Shown here piece by piece: positions 36,773 through 59,939 of a stretch of DNA of 64,000 nucleotides; position 1 is the stretch's first letter, and every line of letters begins with the position of its first letter. The DNA is from Eucommia ulmoides. Taxonomy: Eukaryota > Streptophyta > Magnoliopsida > Garryales > Eucommiaceae. Both the position numbers and the translations under genes were made by a program. Under the pieces are notes generated by a model. It searched no databases. It saw nothing but the letters and a program-made list of their open reading frames with translations, and was not told the origin of the DNA. The stretch is from the NCBI GenBank assembly GCA_016647705.1, contig CM028339.1:22432803-22496802 (forward strand). Reading direction: 5' to 3'.

Positions 36773-39086
36773 TGTTGATTCTAAGATTTTGATGGATAAT
36801 TAAATGTTGATGTTTTTTATGGAAAATGATTTTATTGAGTGTTTCAGTGTATTAGTTCCAGTGATGAAAGTGATTATGAAGATATTGTGACAATGCTAAA
36901 GATTATGACAAAAATGATGGAAGATTAAGAGTTTAAAGAAATTGAAGTACCTAGGGAAAACAACTCAGGTTAAATTGTAACTCTTAATGTATCCCGGTTA
37001 TGATCACACACGATACAAAATATTTTTCAAAATTATGTGTGTTTTTATAGGATCCTAATTAGTTAAATTATTTGCTCTTATGTGTAATTGAAAAAGAAAT
37101 AAATATAATTAACTAAAATTGAACTTAAGTATTTGGTGGAGTTAACCGAGAAAAGAAATCGGTTAAAGGGGCGAAAACGTCAATGAAATTGAATTTAAAA
37201 CGAATTCAAGAGAGAATTCTAACATCTCTCAGTCGACAAGTAAGTCGACCGGTGATTAATGAATGAAGTTACTGAATCTCTTGGTCGATAGGTAGGTTGA
37301 CCTGAGCTTAAAACAAGAAGTCTTTGAATCTCTAGGTCGATAGGTGAGTTGACTTGTGATCAGAAAATGAACTCTATGAATCTCTAAGTCGACAGATAGG
37401 TTGACTTATGAAACTCTCTGAATCGTCCAGTCGACAGGTGATGGATAGGCAGTTGACCGATGAGCGAATAGATTTTGGTTTGACTACGTCCTGAATTCGG
37501 CGGTCAACCGATGGGTCTTGGCCGGTCGACAGATGGAGCTGTTTTAGGATTTATGAAATTTCGGATTTTATTCAAAAAATAGCCGTTACTAGCCATTTTA
37601 TGGTTAAGATATATGAGATATCTTAGGGATCTGATATGTTTTGTGTTGTTTAATTAATATTTAATTATCCCTGTAGATATGGTTCAAATAGTTTTGATAT
37701 TTCTCAATTTGGTACATATAATTCTTTCAATCTTATTTAATTGAGTTTGAGTAAAAGTTTGAGAGATTTAATTGAATATTTTAAGAAATATTTTAAGTGA
37801 ATTATACTAGGAATAAATCATTATGATATAGAGGGTCTATCGGTGTAATTAAATGTCATAATTTATGGGAACTAGCCGTTATAGGACTTGTTTTAAGAAG
37901 TTTTAAATAGACTAGCGAATTTAATATAAAATAATTAGATATCAAGAGAATCCAAACCATTCTAAGTTATTCAGCTCTCGTGTTTTTTAAGAGTAATCAT
38001 ACTGAGTGAATTGTGAGATATTTTCTGAGAGTTATTCTTTAGAAATATTTGTTGTTGATTATTGTTACTACTGATCTGAACTTTTACTACTATTCTAATC
38101 ATTAATTTTTCAGTGGAATCCTAGTGAGATCTTTCCAAATTACTTACTATTACTTGTTGCTTGTTTATAGTATTATTAATTTGAAATTTGATCTTTGAAA
38201 TTGTTTTTCAGATTTTTTATTGAAAATTATTTTTGAAATAATTTCTTGAGTAAATCTGATTACGTGCTTAATTGCTTGCTATCCATATTTATTTATCAGA
38301 TTTTGAAATTCTCACTTTTCTATCATTAGTATCGGGACATTAATTGAGCTTGAATTTATCTGGGGTGATAGAAGTTCCGAGTGAAAAAATCACTTATCAA
38401 TTGTTTGTAATTGGTGAGTTGAGTATCGGATTAGATACTACTGGGAGTGTCTAATCAAGGGTAGCTGGTTTCAATCTCTTCCGGTAAAAAGATTGAGGTT
38501 TTGATATTTGCCTAGAGTATAAAAAGATTAGGTGTTAATTCTTCTTTGATTGAATTTGTGAGTGAATTGTAACGGTTTAATTCTTACCGGGTAAAATGAT
38601 ATTTGAAGCATATTTGTGTGATGTTTAATTCTTGAGCCTAAGGTATAAAAAGAATTAGATTCTCTCTGTAATAGAATTAGGTTAATCTTTCGCCTAGTAA
38701 AAATATAGAGGTTATTCCTGAGCATGTGAAAAGGGATTGTAAAGGTTGATTATGAGCCTGCGAAAATAATCATTGTGAGGGTTTGGTCCCTACCTATAAA
38801 GGAATCTTGAGTTTAGTGGGTGCGAATCTCCGTGGGGCTCGGATGACTGAATTAGCCAATAGTAACTTGGTGAAGAGGATATATCGTAGTGTTCTGCTTT
38901 GTTTTTTTATATTATTTATGTTCTGTTGTTTAGGTGTGCACCTAATTAATAACATATATCCGTTGTAATAAAGATAATAATTAATTTTAGGATAAAATTA
39001 ATTGTTTGTATTTTGAAGTGTTATTATATGATAATTTTTAATACTACCCAATTTACCCCCCTCTTGGATAGTTCATTGGGCCAACA
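36773..39086 (+). mobile_element. Solo LTR of family S (2314 bp), TSD gttta/tttta
   Basis: Starts TGTTGATTCTAAG and ends GGGCCAACA. Flanks GTTTA (36768-36772) and TTTTA (39087-39091) form a 5-bp duplication with one mismatch. The uninterrupted counterpart at 32580-32605 in the 5' LTR of element B confirms both ends to the base. Units of TCTAGGTCGATAGGTGAG-type sequence recur at 37220-37520. No internal retroelement sequence is left. Confidence 0.93.
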
Positions 39087-39790
39087 TTTTAGTTTTATAT
39101 TTTTACAAAAACCCAAAATTGGAACGCCTAAATGAAGTTTGGTTACGATAATCGAGGTATTTAGCGACAATTTAAACCAAGCCCTGTGGATACGACAATC
39201 CCTCATTTCCTATACTATTAAAATTTGACCTCATACACTTGCGAATAATTCAAAGGGTATAAAAATATCGCAACAATAGATGAGGTAGTTTCAATGATTT
39301 AAGCCATCGATACCTCCACTTCATCACTGTCGCAAGTCGTCGCTATGTCATTGTTCTTGCAAGCCGTTGCTTTGGAGTTTTATGTAATTTCATTGTGCTT
39401 TGTCGAAGGCTTGAATTGGTGTTGACTCTGGTTGTGCTAAATCTCCCCTCGCCGGTAACGAATCTAGGGTAGAGGAAGGGGAATCGATGCTGACGGCGCC
39501 GGGGGTTGACGATTTAGAGGATTGCAAAGTAATGAGCTTGAATCAGAGGTGACGATCTTCTGTGAACTGGTAGAAAACAGAAAAGAAGAGACAGATGAAG
39601 AGGGAGAAAGAGTAATCGGCCCATGAATCGGTCTTCCAGAAGAGACCCTCTCTTTCTGTGATCTCTCTCTCTCTACGCCGATGCCTAAAATTATGAAATC
39701 TTTGATATGAATTGGCTCTTTTTTCAAAAGCACATAGGGGCCACAAATTTGTTTTTACTTGCTTTTTGTTTTGTTTCCAATTACGTGCAC

Positions 39791-40060
39791 TAATTTGGAT
39801 TAATAATTTTTCCTTTTTCAAAGCTTGTGGGGTTATACTTTTGAAAAGGAAAATTATATTAATTATCTTCTTCTTGTGGAACGGTGGCCATTTTTGTTGA
39901 AGATAGCAGAAGGAAGCATGCGCAGATTTTTTTGAAGAAAGAAGACAACAGCCTGGGAAAATCTGCCTAATTTTTCGGTGGCCGTTTTTGAAGAAAAAAT
40001 TGTCAAAGATGAAGAAAATAATTTTTCCTTCATCTCATGTTCTGCCAATAAAATGACATA
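39791..40060. other. Intergenic spacer, no gene recognised
   Basis: AT-rich with A-runs. Short frames on both strands show no known motif. Confidence 0.3.
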
Positions 40061-40380
40061 GTTCTAAAGTTGATATGAGATCTCACAATTGTAGAACGGG
40101 AAGATAGTGAGAGATCAAATTCTTCAATAGCCATAATTGAGTGCATTTTTGCTCAAGTGTCTTAAGTTATTTTAAAGCCTTGATTTTTATTCTTTATTTG
40201 TATTTCATCATCAAATAAAGAAGTTCTATAATTGCTCCCTAGGCGTAGGTGAAATTGTCGAACCTCGTTAAATCTTGTGTTATTATTTGTGAGTGTATGT
40301 GTGTGCTTTCATTTCATCTCCTATAATATTTGTTCTGTGTTAGGTCCACCCGACACGCTTCTGCACAACAATCTTATCCA
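40060..40380 (+). mobile_element. Copia LTR-like fragment
   Basis: The stretch with CCTAGGCGTAGGTGAAATTG, then CGAACCTCGTTAAATCTTGTG and a TATTTGTGAGTGT tail, resembles the R-U5 part of some Ty1-copia LTRs (usually GACGTAGGCAAATTGCCGAACC). No flanking internal sequence was recognised. Boundaries are approximate. Confidence 0.4.
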
Positions 40381-40919
40381 ATAAATTTCAATTATCGTGT
40401 TTATCGTACGAAGAAGATTTTGAATTCTCCAACAAAGAGATGAGTAATTCAACTTTCAATTCGAGTTGCTCGGTGGAGAACATTGTTTTCTGTGGTAAGC
40501 TGATTCTATTCGGAAAGAACATCCGACACTTAGGGTTTCAAGAGCTCGATACCGAAAAAGTGAGGGACGATAGCCACGAGTGGTTGTTGAGAATTAGGGT
40601 TTCAGGAGTGAGAGGATTCGGATAGTGGTAGTGGAAATAGGCTAAGGATTTTATGTTGCATCTCTGTTTTTTATTGATGATGTAATTTTTTATTTTTATT
40701 TTTTTATTGGAGGAGGATATTGGTGATTACATAGAAAAGTGTATTTCACACTATCTTACAAGAATCTGAAGGCAATTTCTAGAAAGCACTGCAAATCTCG
40801 CACCAATTCTAGGCAAATTGCAGTGAGAATTTTGGAAGTACTGATTTGATGATTGGTTTGTATTGGAAAAAATTAAGCATATGAATGTAGAAAAATAATT
40901 ATCATTGTAAATGAAAAAA
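40381..40919. other. Intergenic spacer, no gene recognised
   Basis: A 61-codon + strand frame (40440-40625) shows no known motif and no neighbouring exons. The remainder is AT-rich. Confidence 0.3.
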
Positions 40920-41290
40920 TTAGAATATAACACGATCACATGTTATATTTAATATTAGATAATGTTGAATATAACACGATGGCGACGATTCCGAACTCGC
41001 CGCCCTAAACAAATGTGAGAGAGAGAGAAAGAGAGAAGAGACTTGGTCTATGCACTTGGTGGAGTGGAACTTATGTTGGGTATATTGTATGATTGTTTTG
41101 GTGATATAGAATAGATATGGCACTTTGGTAGAATTTGAACGACGGTGAAAATGGAATATAATACAATCTCGTGTTTTATTCAACATGAGATCGTATTAAA
41201 TATGACCCGAGATATTTGACAAGAGATCATGTTAAATATAACACGGTCTCATGTTATATTCAATATGATCTCGTGTTGAATATAACAGAA
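40920..41290. repeat. Cluster of AATATAACACGATC palindromic units
   Basis: Diverged copies of AATATAACACGATCTCATG and its reverse complement CATGAGATCGTGTTATATT occur at about 40922-40980 and 41153-41285. They form head-to-head pairs centred on ATGTTATATTCAACAT. A GA-rich stretch lies between. No coding capacity. Confidence 0.7.
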
Positions 41291-41409
41291 GGGACAAAAT
41301 CGTCACAAAAAGATAAAAAAACTATTTTATAACATGTGTTTAAAAAATGTGTATTTAGTAATTTTGTCTTCATATGTGAATTTCTCAGTAAGACAGTAAC
41401 TGACCCTTT

Positions 41410-41885
41410 TTTTATAAGAAAATTACGGGCTAGATCTACTATTAGCAGTAATCTACCAATAAAACTCACCTCTCTTTTCTTGCATTGAAAACTCCAATGC
41501 CGGCGATTTCTTGCACCAATTAGTCATTTTTTTAAAAATGGTCGGCGACGAGATTATCGAAATGTCCCTCCCGTGATTTTGCCGAGCATCGCCTTGCCGC
41601 TGTTGCCAATGTCTTTGCAACTTAGATTCGCCACTATTACTGTCAAGATATGATGCACTCCCGCCATCGCCGTCCAGATTCGATGTCTTTCCTATCATTG
41701 CCGATGCCTTCTCTACCGTCGTTGTCCAGATCCGACTTCTCCACCACCTTTGCAACTCAGATCCGAGCATTTCAATGGATGCCGTCACCTTATTTTATAC
41801 TCTGTTTCAATCTAGTGAGATTTTCTTTGTTTAGAGAGAGAGAAATGGTGAAGTGGACATTAAAGCCTTTGAAATTCATTTGGTG
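41410..41885. other. GC-richer non-coding stretch, probably transposon-derived
   Basis: Words such as CCAGATTCGATG, CCAGATCCGAC and CTCAGATCCGAGC recur, like those at 11580-11750 and 16600-16680. Overlapping frames on both strands show no known domain and are judged to be chance. Confidence 0.35.
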
Positions 41886-41889
41886 ATGT

Positions 41890-42240
41890 GGGTCTATGTT
41901 AATGTTACATGTAACACCTCCTTAAAATATAATGAGAGAAATGTGAATATGTGATAATGTAAATCTGTGTTAGTGAGAGAAATTGAAAATTCCATTAATG
42001 TTACATGTAACATCCTCTAAAATATAGATGTTACGTGTAATATTCACATATAAAAATATGTTTTGCATATAACATCAATTGAAAAATAATTATTGATATA
42101 GATGTTACATGTAACATCCATTGAAAATATGTTTTAAAATAATTACTGATTATAGATATTACATTTAACATCAATTGAAAATATGTTCAATGGATGTTTC
42201 TCTCGACATTGTCTTTGGATGTTACGTGTAATATCCACAC
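41890..42240. repeat. Repeated GATGTTACATGTAACATC palindromes
   Basis: Near-perfect palindromes of the form ATGTTACATGTAACATC recur about six times (41899, 41998, 42028, 42102, 42160 and 42218). They alternate with TCAATTGAAAATATGTT. Spacing is roughly 30-100 bp. The units differ from those at 40920-41290 but share the CATG-centred palindromic design. Confidence 0.75.
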
Positions 42241-54287
<12,047 letters not shown>

Positions 54288-55300
54288 GATCACAATCCAC
54301 AAAATGTTCTTGTTTCGTTCTCCAGGAGACTGATTTCTGGTTCTTCACATCGGATCTGTTTCGTTTTTCTAGATCGTCAGCATTCTGCGCGGTTACAATT
54401 ATTTGTATGATTATATGTCTGTGTGCATTCTCGCACGTTGTTTGCCTAACCGGTTTAAAAAAAATCCAAAAATCAAATGTATTTTGACTCCTAAAACATG
54501 ATTTTTTGGATCTTCCAAATGGGTAATGACCGGAATTCAGCCCTGGGAGGAAGGCATCTCCGAAATTGGAAGAAAATGACATTTTAGTCCTTTTGAGTGT
54601 GAGGTGGTGTATAGCTAGCTGAATCTGCCTTTCCTGGTATCCCTGTATTGATTTCATTAGTCAATTAACCATGGCTGGGAAAAACTATTGAAGTGTATTT
54701 GTTTATTGTATTATTATCACCCTACATGGTATTCAACGTTGGGTGCTGCAGATAATAGTAGATATGATCATATTTTGTGGGACAATCTTGGCCGTTGATT
54801 TTCTTTCTTTCTGTATTGATGTGTTTTGAACTGCAAACCTAATTAGTTATAGATGATTACCTTATCTTGTTTGAAAGACTCAAACCAAAACTGAGGTTGA
54901 CTGGAGCTTTGAGTAGCGTTTACTTTATCTCCTTAATTAATGTGTCCTGATAGGGATGGTGATAAGACGTGTTTGGGGCATTCTCTTTTCTATTCCAAGA
55001 GGCATTTCCTGGTCAGCTTGTCTGTATCATAAGACTCTCTCTTTCTCCCAAAATAAGACAACATTCTCTCTCAAAAGATTTTGGTTCCACGACCGACTGT
55101 CCAAAAGACTCAAGCCACCGTAGTTGTGGGACTAAATTTATGTTTGTTTTTTATTTTTTATGTAATTCCGATCTATTTTTACAAGCCTCAACATCAGTTA
55201 TTACCTGTAAGCAAATTTTGTGTTCTGTCGCATTCTCTTATTTATGCATATTAGCATTCTTCTCTTATCTTGTTTTGTTTGGTCTTTGATAGGTATATTT
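54288..55300 (+). other. 3' UTR of AUG6 and intergenic spacer
   Basis: The first few hundred bases should be the 3' UTR. No certain polyadenylation signal was picked. Frames such as 54969-55289 have no known motif. Confidence 0.4.
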
Positions 55301-58035
55301 CTACCGACCGTCGATAACCATTCATAGCCCTACATGTGGCAAGGTGGGGATCTTGAGGAGACACTTGATCGACCAGCATTCATCGATCACGCTTACTAGA
55401 CCGCCCAGGGTCCTTTCCCTTTGATCATACCTCACTGGTCACCTAAGACTTGATGATCGTAAAGTCTGATCAAATAAGTGGACGAAGAATTGAAAGTTGT
55501 GTTGTGAAGAGATTAAAGAACGAACAACCCCTGGGGAAACAACAGTAATGTCTCCACTCCTTCGATTAGACAACAGGCCGCCGGCCATCGACGAGCACCC
55601 ATTGCCCATCAGCTTGACAACCCCCTATACCTTACCCTCTATTCCTTTTATGGGGTTAACCTTTTGTGCCACCAAGGCTTCCCGCATTGATTATTTGGAA
55701 CATCTCGGATAGTTCTAATGATGTAATAAGGCGGCAGGTGCTCCTCGCTCGCCTACCGTTGACCCCCGCTGAGGGGGTCTATTCAAATTGCAGGGCACGA
55801 GGAACAAGCACACCAGTCTGGGACAAGGTGATCTTCTCCAACGGGCACGTGCTCGGGGAATGTCAATAGCCTCATGATCCCGAGTACAAGGAGCATGAGC
55901 GTTGTCCTTGGGCGCTTAGAAGACAATGCATGAGGGACCGCACATCGACCTATCTAGGCCGTTTACCTACCCCCGTGGCGAGCTTTGACTTACGAGCGCA
56001 ACCTGAGTGGGAAGTTGGCTCTTACTCACCGTCCTCCATTTACATGATGCCCGTCTAGAGGGTAGCCACGTGCACGCAGAACACCGTCCTACCCCCCAGG
56101 AAGGGCGCGATGGAGCACCGCCTCATAGACATGGAGACGCTCATCCAAGAGATCCGCAGTGAAAGAAAGACATCGAGGCCCACCACCAAGGTGAGGTCAC
56201 CGTTCGTTGATAAGGTGCTCGAAGAGGCAATACCATGCCGCTTTGTGCATCCCTAGATGTCTACTTACAACGGGACAATAGACCCTGTGGACAACGTTTC
56301 AATTTTTCCCTCCCACATGGACATCCAAATGACCTTGATGGCCATGAAGTGCAAATCCTTCCCCCTCACCGTATCGGGTGCGATGGCGTGGTTGCAGAAC
56401 ATCCGTGACCACCTTTATTACTACTTTTCCATGAGATCGAGTAGTTGTTTCTGACTCGATTTAGCCGTTGGCGGCGAAGGTTGAAGACCATCACTCATAT
56501 CTTCACCATCTAGTAGGAGGGTGGTGAGTCATTGGGGGAATACGTCGATGGCTTCAACTGGGAGGCGAACGCTTGTGATGAGCTCTCTGATAGGATGGCT
56601 TCAAGTCTGGCGGCGAACGCTTGTGACAACGCCTAGGACCTTTGCCCGAAGAACAAAGACTTTTCCCGTCCCTAGGGCATCGACCATAGGTCTTCACACC
56701 GCTCACCGCTTCCGTTGCAACGATTTTCACGGAGAACTCTAAGACAAACTTATTTCTACCTTCCCTTCCCTGAGAAGAAAGCCCATGGGGAGATCCATGA
56801 ACAAGTGCTGCAAATTTTACTAGGACTAAGGGTATGCCACAGCAAACTGCTTCTAGTTCTGCAAGGAGATTGAGGCCTTCGTCTAGAGAGGGAACTTAGG
56901 AAATTATGTTCAGAGAGCGGGCATAACATAGGAAGGAAGAGATGACCGCCAGAAAGAGCACCGAGTTGGTCAGAGAAGGCGAGAAAACTGTGGCTAGCAT
57001 CAAGCTAGGAAAGAGGACGTCGCGAACGATGATTCTCAAGCAGTGGATGGAGAGATCAACGTAATCCACGATAGATACAACTCGAACGGAGAGACCTCCT
57101 ATTCCCGAAAGACCTACGTGTACAGGGCAAAGAAGAAGGTCGATGAGGACATATAAGAGGTAAGCATCATTGATGCTACCTCGCACAACATGCTCTCTTT
57201 TGACGAGGTTAACCTTCGGGGAATCCATGTGCCCCATGACGACGCCTTAGTAATTACTGCCTTGATCAACCATTTCAAGACAAGGTGAATTTCGGTGGAA
57301 GGTGGAAGCTTGACGAACATCTTGTTCAAGTAGACATTTAACAAAATGGAGATAGACTCGACCTGCCTTCAGCCCACAAAGTCCCCTTGGTCGGTTTCGG
57401 GGTGACATTGTCACACCGATGGGCTGGGTGCCCTTCCCAATCACCATGGGAGCTACACCGTGCACGTTAACAGTATGGACCAAATTCTTGGTGGTGAATA
57501 GGACATCATCGTACAACACTATCATGGGCCGGCCAACGGTGTCTGTTCTGAAGGTTGTGAGCTCCCATTATCACCAGGTGATGAAGTTCCCTACTGAGCA
57601 TGGTGTGGTCATAGTTCGGGGTGAACCAAGTGGTATGAAGGGCCTACGCTCGCAAAGCCCTGGAGAAGAAGAAATATCAATCAAGGACGGGGACCAAATA
57701 CATAGTATAAGGCTCAGAACTCATCCTTGTACCCATCAAGGACCCTCGTGACGAGGAGACCGACCACCGACCAAATAAAGACTTGGTGGACGTGCCTATC
57801 CACCCAACCAATGAGGAGTGTGTTGTGCAGATAGGGGAAAAGTTGGCACCCAATCAACGCCAAATGCTCACTGACCTTTTTTCGAAGGAACTACGACGTC
57901 TTTTCATGGTCCTATGACGAGCTCATAGAGATAGATCCTAAGGTGTCCATGCACTAATTTCATGCAAATCCACTCCACCCACCCGTAAAATAGAAGCGCA
58001 GAAAGTTCCACCCCGATAGACAAGCCATCATGTAG
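55300..58035 (+). pseudogene. Decayed gypsy gag-protease fragment, + strand
   Basis: Same order as the minus-strand element at 27079-29253. There is a GC-rich leader and gag N-part (55300-56250), then a gag core at 56257-56454 (DPVDNVSIFPSHMDIQ, MKCKSFPLT). A C-terminal gag segment lies near 56800-56920 with stops. Protease follows around 57160-57540: HVPHDDALVITALINHF, an altered active-site region near VEGGS, and a YNTIMGRP end. The linker runs to about 57900. It breaks off before RT. Many frameshifts and stops; catalytic Asp appears replaced by Glu. Confidence 0.75.
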
Positions 58036-58061
58036 ACAATATATTTTGTCCCATTAATACA

Positions 58062-59935
58062 TGACATTTCATTCTAAAAATGAAAAGTAAAAAAAATAAT
58101 AAATAAATAATAATAATTTTGCCCAGTCAATTATTCATGAATTTCAAAAAATGTCCAAATTAAAATAGAGGGTTCCGATTCGAAGGTTTCGAAAATTAAT
58201 TCAAACTTTAAAATTATAATTGGAAGGTTTAAGGGTTAAATTGGAAATTTAAAATAATAAATTAGACCTCCATGGTTTAAATTAATGTTAGAAAGTCCAA
58301 TTAAGTCAAAGGTTATCCAATTAAACATTGGTAACTATAATTGTCCCTTTTGAAAGTTTTAGAGGCTAAATTGAAAATTCAAGGGATTAATCATGAATTT
58401 CAAGGTTCAAATTTAATCTTTGGAAAGCTCAATTAACCACAAAACAAGTTTATTGGAGGTCCTTTAAATCCCAATTAGGCCGCGAGGAAAGCAATTGAGA
58501 TAATTTTTTAAATTGAAATGTTTAGGGGTTCAATTGGTATTTTAAGAAACTTTAAATCGACATTTAAATGGAAAAAAAATTATTCAAAATTTTTAATTAA
58601 ACTTTTAGTAATGGTTAATTTTAGAAAAATTGAATTCGAGCTCCAATTGAGGTTCAGGTAGTCAAAGAAAAAAACCTTCAGAGTCAAAATTGAAAGTTTG
58701 CAAAAGTTATTTTCGGGCTTAATTAATCAAAATTGAAAGAAATTATCATGTTTTAATTAATCAATTTCAATTTTCAAAGGTCAATTTTGAAGAAATCAAG
58801 TGAAATTAGAATGTTCGTAGAAATTCTATTTTGACCTTTAAGTTTGGGCATTTAGGAAATTCATCAAATTAGCAAGCAATTTCAAGTTTTTTTCCCCCAC
58901 AAATTAGAGATCCAATAAAATGTTGGATGATCCAATTTTATTTATTTACCATCAATTTAAATAAAAAACTAAATAATGAAATAAAAATTTAAGGGCCTCT
59001 AGTAGTAATTTTGCTCATTTGCCACCCATTTCAGAAGATGACAAGTTTTAGATCCCATTTTGGAGTGGATGGGGTTATTTCAGAGTATTTTTAGACATTA
59101 GTCAAAGTTGGAAATACTTAATGGAGTGGGTTTGAATGAAAATTCACGTAATACCACTTTTAAGGGGCTAAAACATGTTTTAGTTGTTTTTAGGGAGAAT
59201 GTGAGTAGTTACGGCTACTGACAACCCAAAAATAGGTGTCTGTGTATCTAGAGATCTGTGCGCATCCCTGGATGTGTGGTTTGGTAGGCTGTCTATATAA
59301 GGCACCCACCTCAAATGACATTTTTACTCAAAGATGGAAAGACTTAATAGAGTGGGTTTGGATGAAAATTCACAAAATACCACTTTTTGGAGGGCTAAAA
59401 CGTGTTTTAGTGATTTTTATGGAGTGTCAGTAGTTAGGACTACTGGCAACCCAAAAAGAGGTGTCATGCGCGCGCATCCCTAGATGCACGGTTAATGGGC
59501 TGCCTATATAAAACATCCACCTCAAATAGCACTTTTACATTTCCATACCATCTATCTCTTCTATCCGAAATTTCACTCATTTTTCTTTATCTCACTCCCT
59601 TAAACCTTTCCATCTTTCTCTAACCATCCTCCCATTAAAAAAAAAAAAAAAGGAGAAAGAAAAAAAAGAATAAAGAAAGGCTATCAAGACAACCAAAAAA
59701 AAATAAAATTGTCATCCCTTTCACCCAAGGTAAGTTCTTAAACTTACAACTTTTTTTTTCTTCTTATTTTGTATTTATTTTTTGTAACCATTATTTAAGA
59801 GTTACTTTAGTAAAAAAAAACTTTTTGAACAGTTGTGTTGTAAATTAGTATTTTTTCGAAAGATTCTTAGTATACAGTTCTTTGACCGTTAATCAAATTT
59901 ATTAAGAGACGTTTATACCCCTTATATATAATGTT
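58062..59935 (+). mobile_element. LTR-like region with duplicated TATA segment
   Basis: TGACATTTCATTCTAAAAATG at 58061 looks like an LTR start. About 1 kb of AATTGAA/TTAAAT-rich sequence follows. Then comes a tandem duplication holding TCTATATAAGGC (59292) and CCTATATAAAAC (59502), then a CT-rich leader (59540-59640) and AAGGTAAGTTCTTAAAC. The arrangement U3, TATA box, leader fits an LTR or a non-autonomous element. The 3' boundary and target duplication were not found. Confidence 0.45.
59099..59540 (+). repeat. Tandem ~215-bp duplication, each copy with a TATA box
   Basis: GGAAATACTTAATGGAGTGG to CACCTCAAATGACATTTTTAC (59111-59331) and GGAAAGACTTAATAGAGTGG to CACCTCAAATAGCACTTTTAC (59335-59540) align along their whole length. 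Differences are scattered, plus short indels. Each contains GGCTGTCTATATAA or GGCTGCCTATATAA about 40 bp before its end. Confidence 0.85.
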
Positions 59936-59939
59936 GGAA

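Larger units (their letters stand above)
31476..39275 (+). mobile_element. Element B: gag-only, non-autonomous LTR retrotransposon
   Basis: A complete element. 5' LTR 31476-32775 (TGATAGATTG..GCAACA), primer site 32782-32799, gag region 32914-33240, a long non-coding interior, polypurine-like CAAGTTTGGAGG before 35646, and 3' LTR 35646-39275 with a solo LTR inserted. Flanks are ATGGA (31471-31475) and ATAGA (39276-39280), a 5-bp target duplication with one mismatch. The interior is only about 2.9 kb and shows no protease, RT, RNase H or integrase, so it must have been moved by enzymes from another element. The lineage is Athila-like from the primer site and gag. Confidence 0.85.
31245..39790. 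mobile_element. Small TIR element split by element B
   Basis: The left end at 31246-31315 (CCAAGTAAAAGACAAAATC, then GGCCCC and a T-run) resembles the reverse complement of 39722-39778 (GCAAGTAAAAACAAATTTG, then GGCCCC). Removing element B (31476-39275) would leave a non-coding element of about 740 bp with imperfect inverted ends. The internal text includes CCACTTCATCACTGTCGC and a GA-rich stretch. Alignment was by eye. Confidence 0.45.

Noticed and set aside
41453..41788. 111-codon minus-strand frame
   Set aside because: No motif recognised. It overlaps a plus-strand frame and falls in repeat-like sequence shared in style with 11580-11750.
40920..42240. Regular palindromic repeats as a possible CRISPR-like array
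   Set aside because: Eukaryotic context, diverged units, irregular spacing, no unique spacers of constant length and no cas genes.
59236..59433. 65-codon frame in the TATA duplication
   Set aside because: It spans the tandem repeat junction and overlaps a TATA box. No motif is present.
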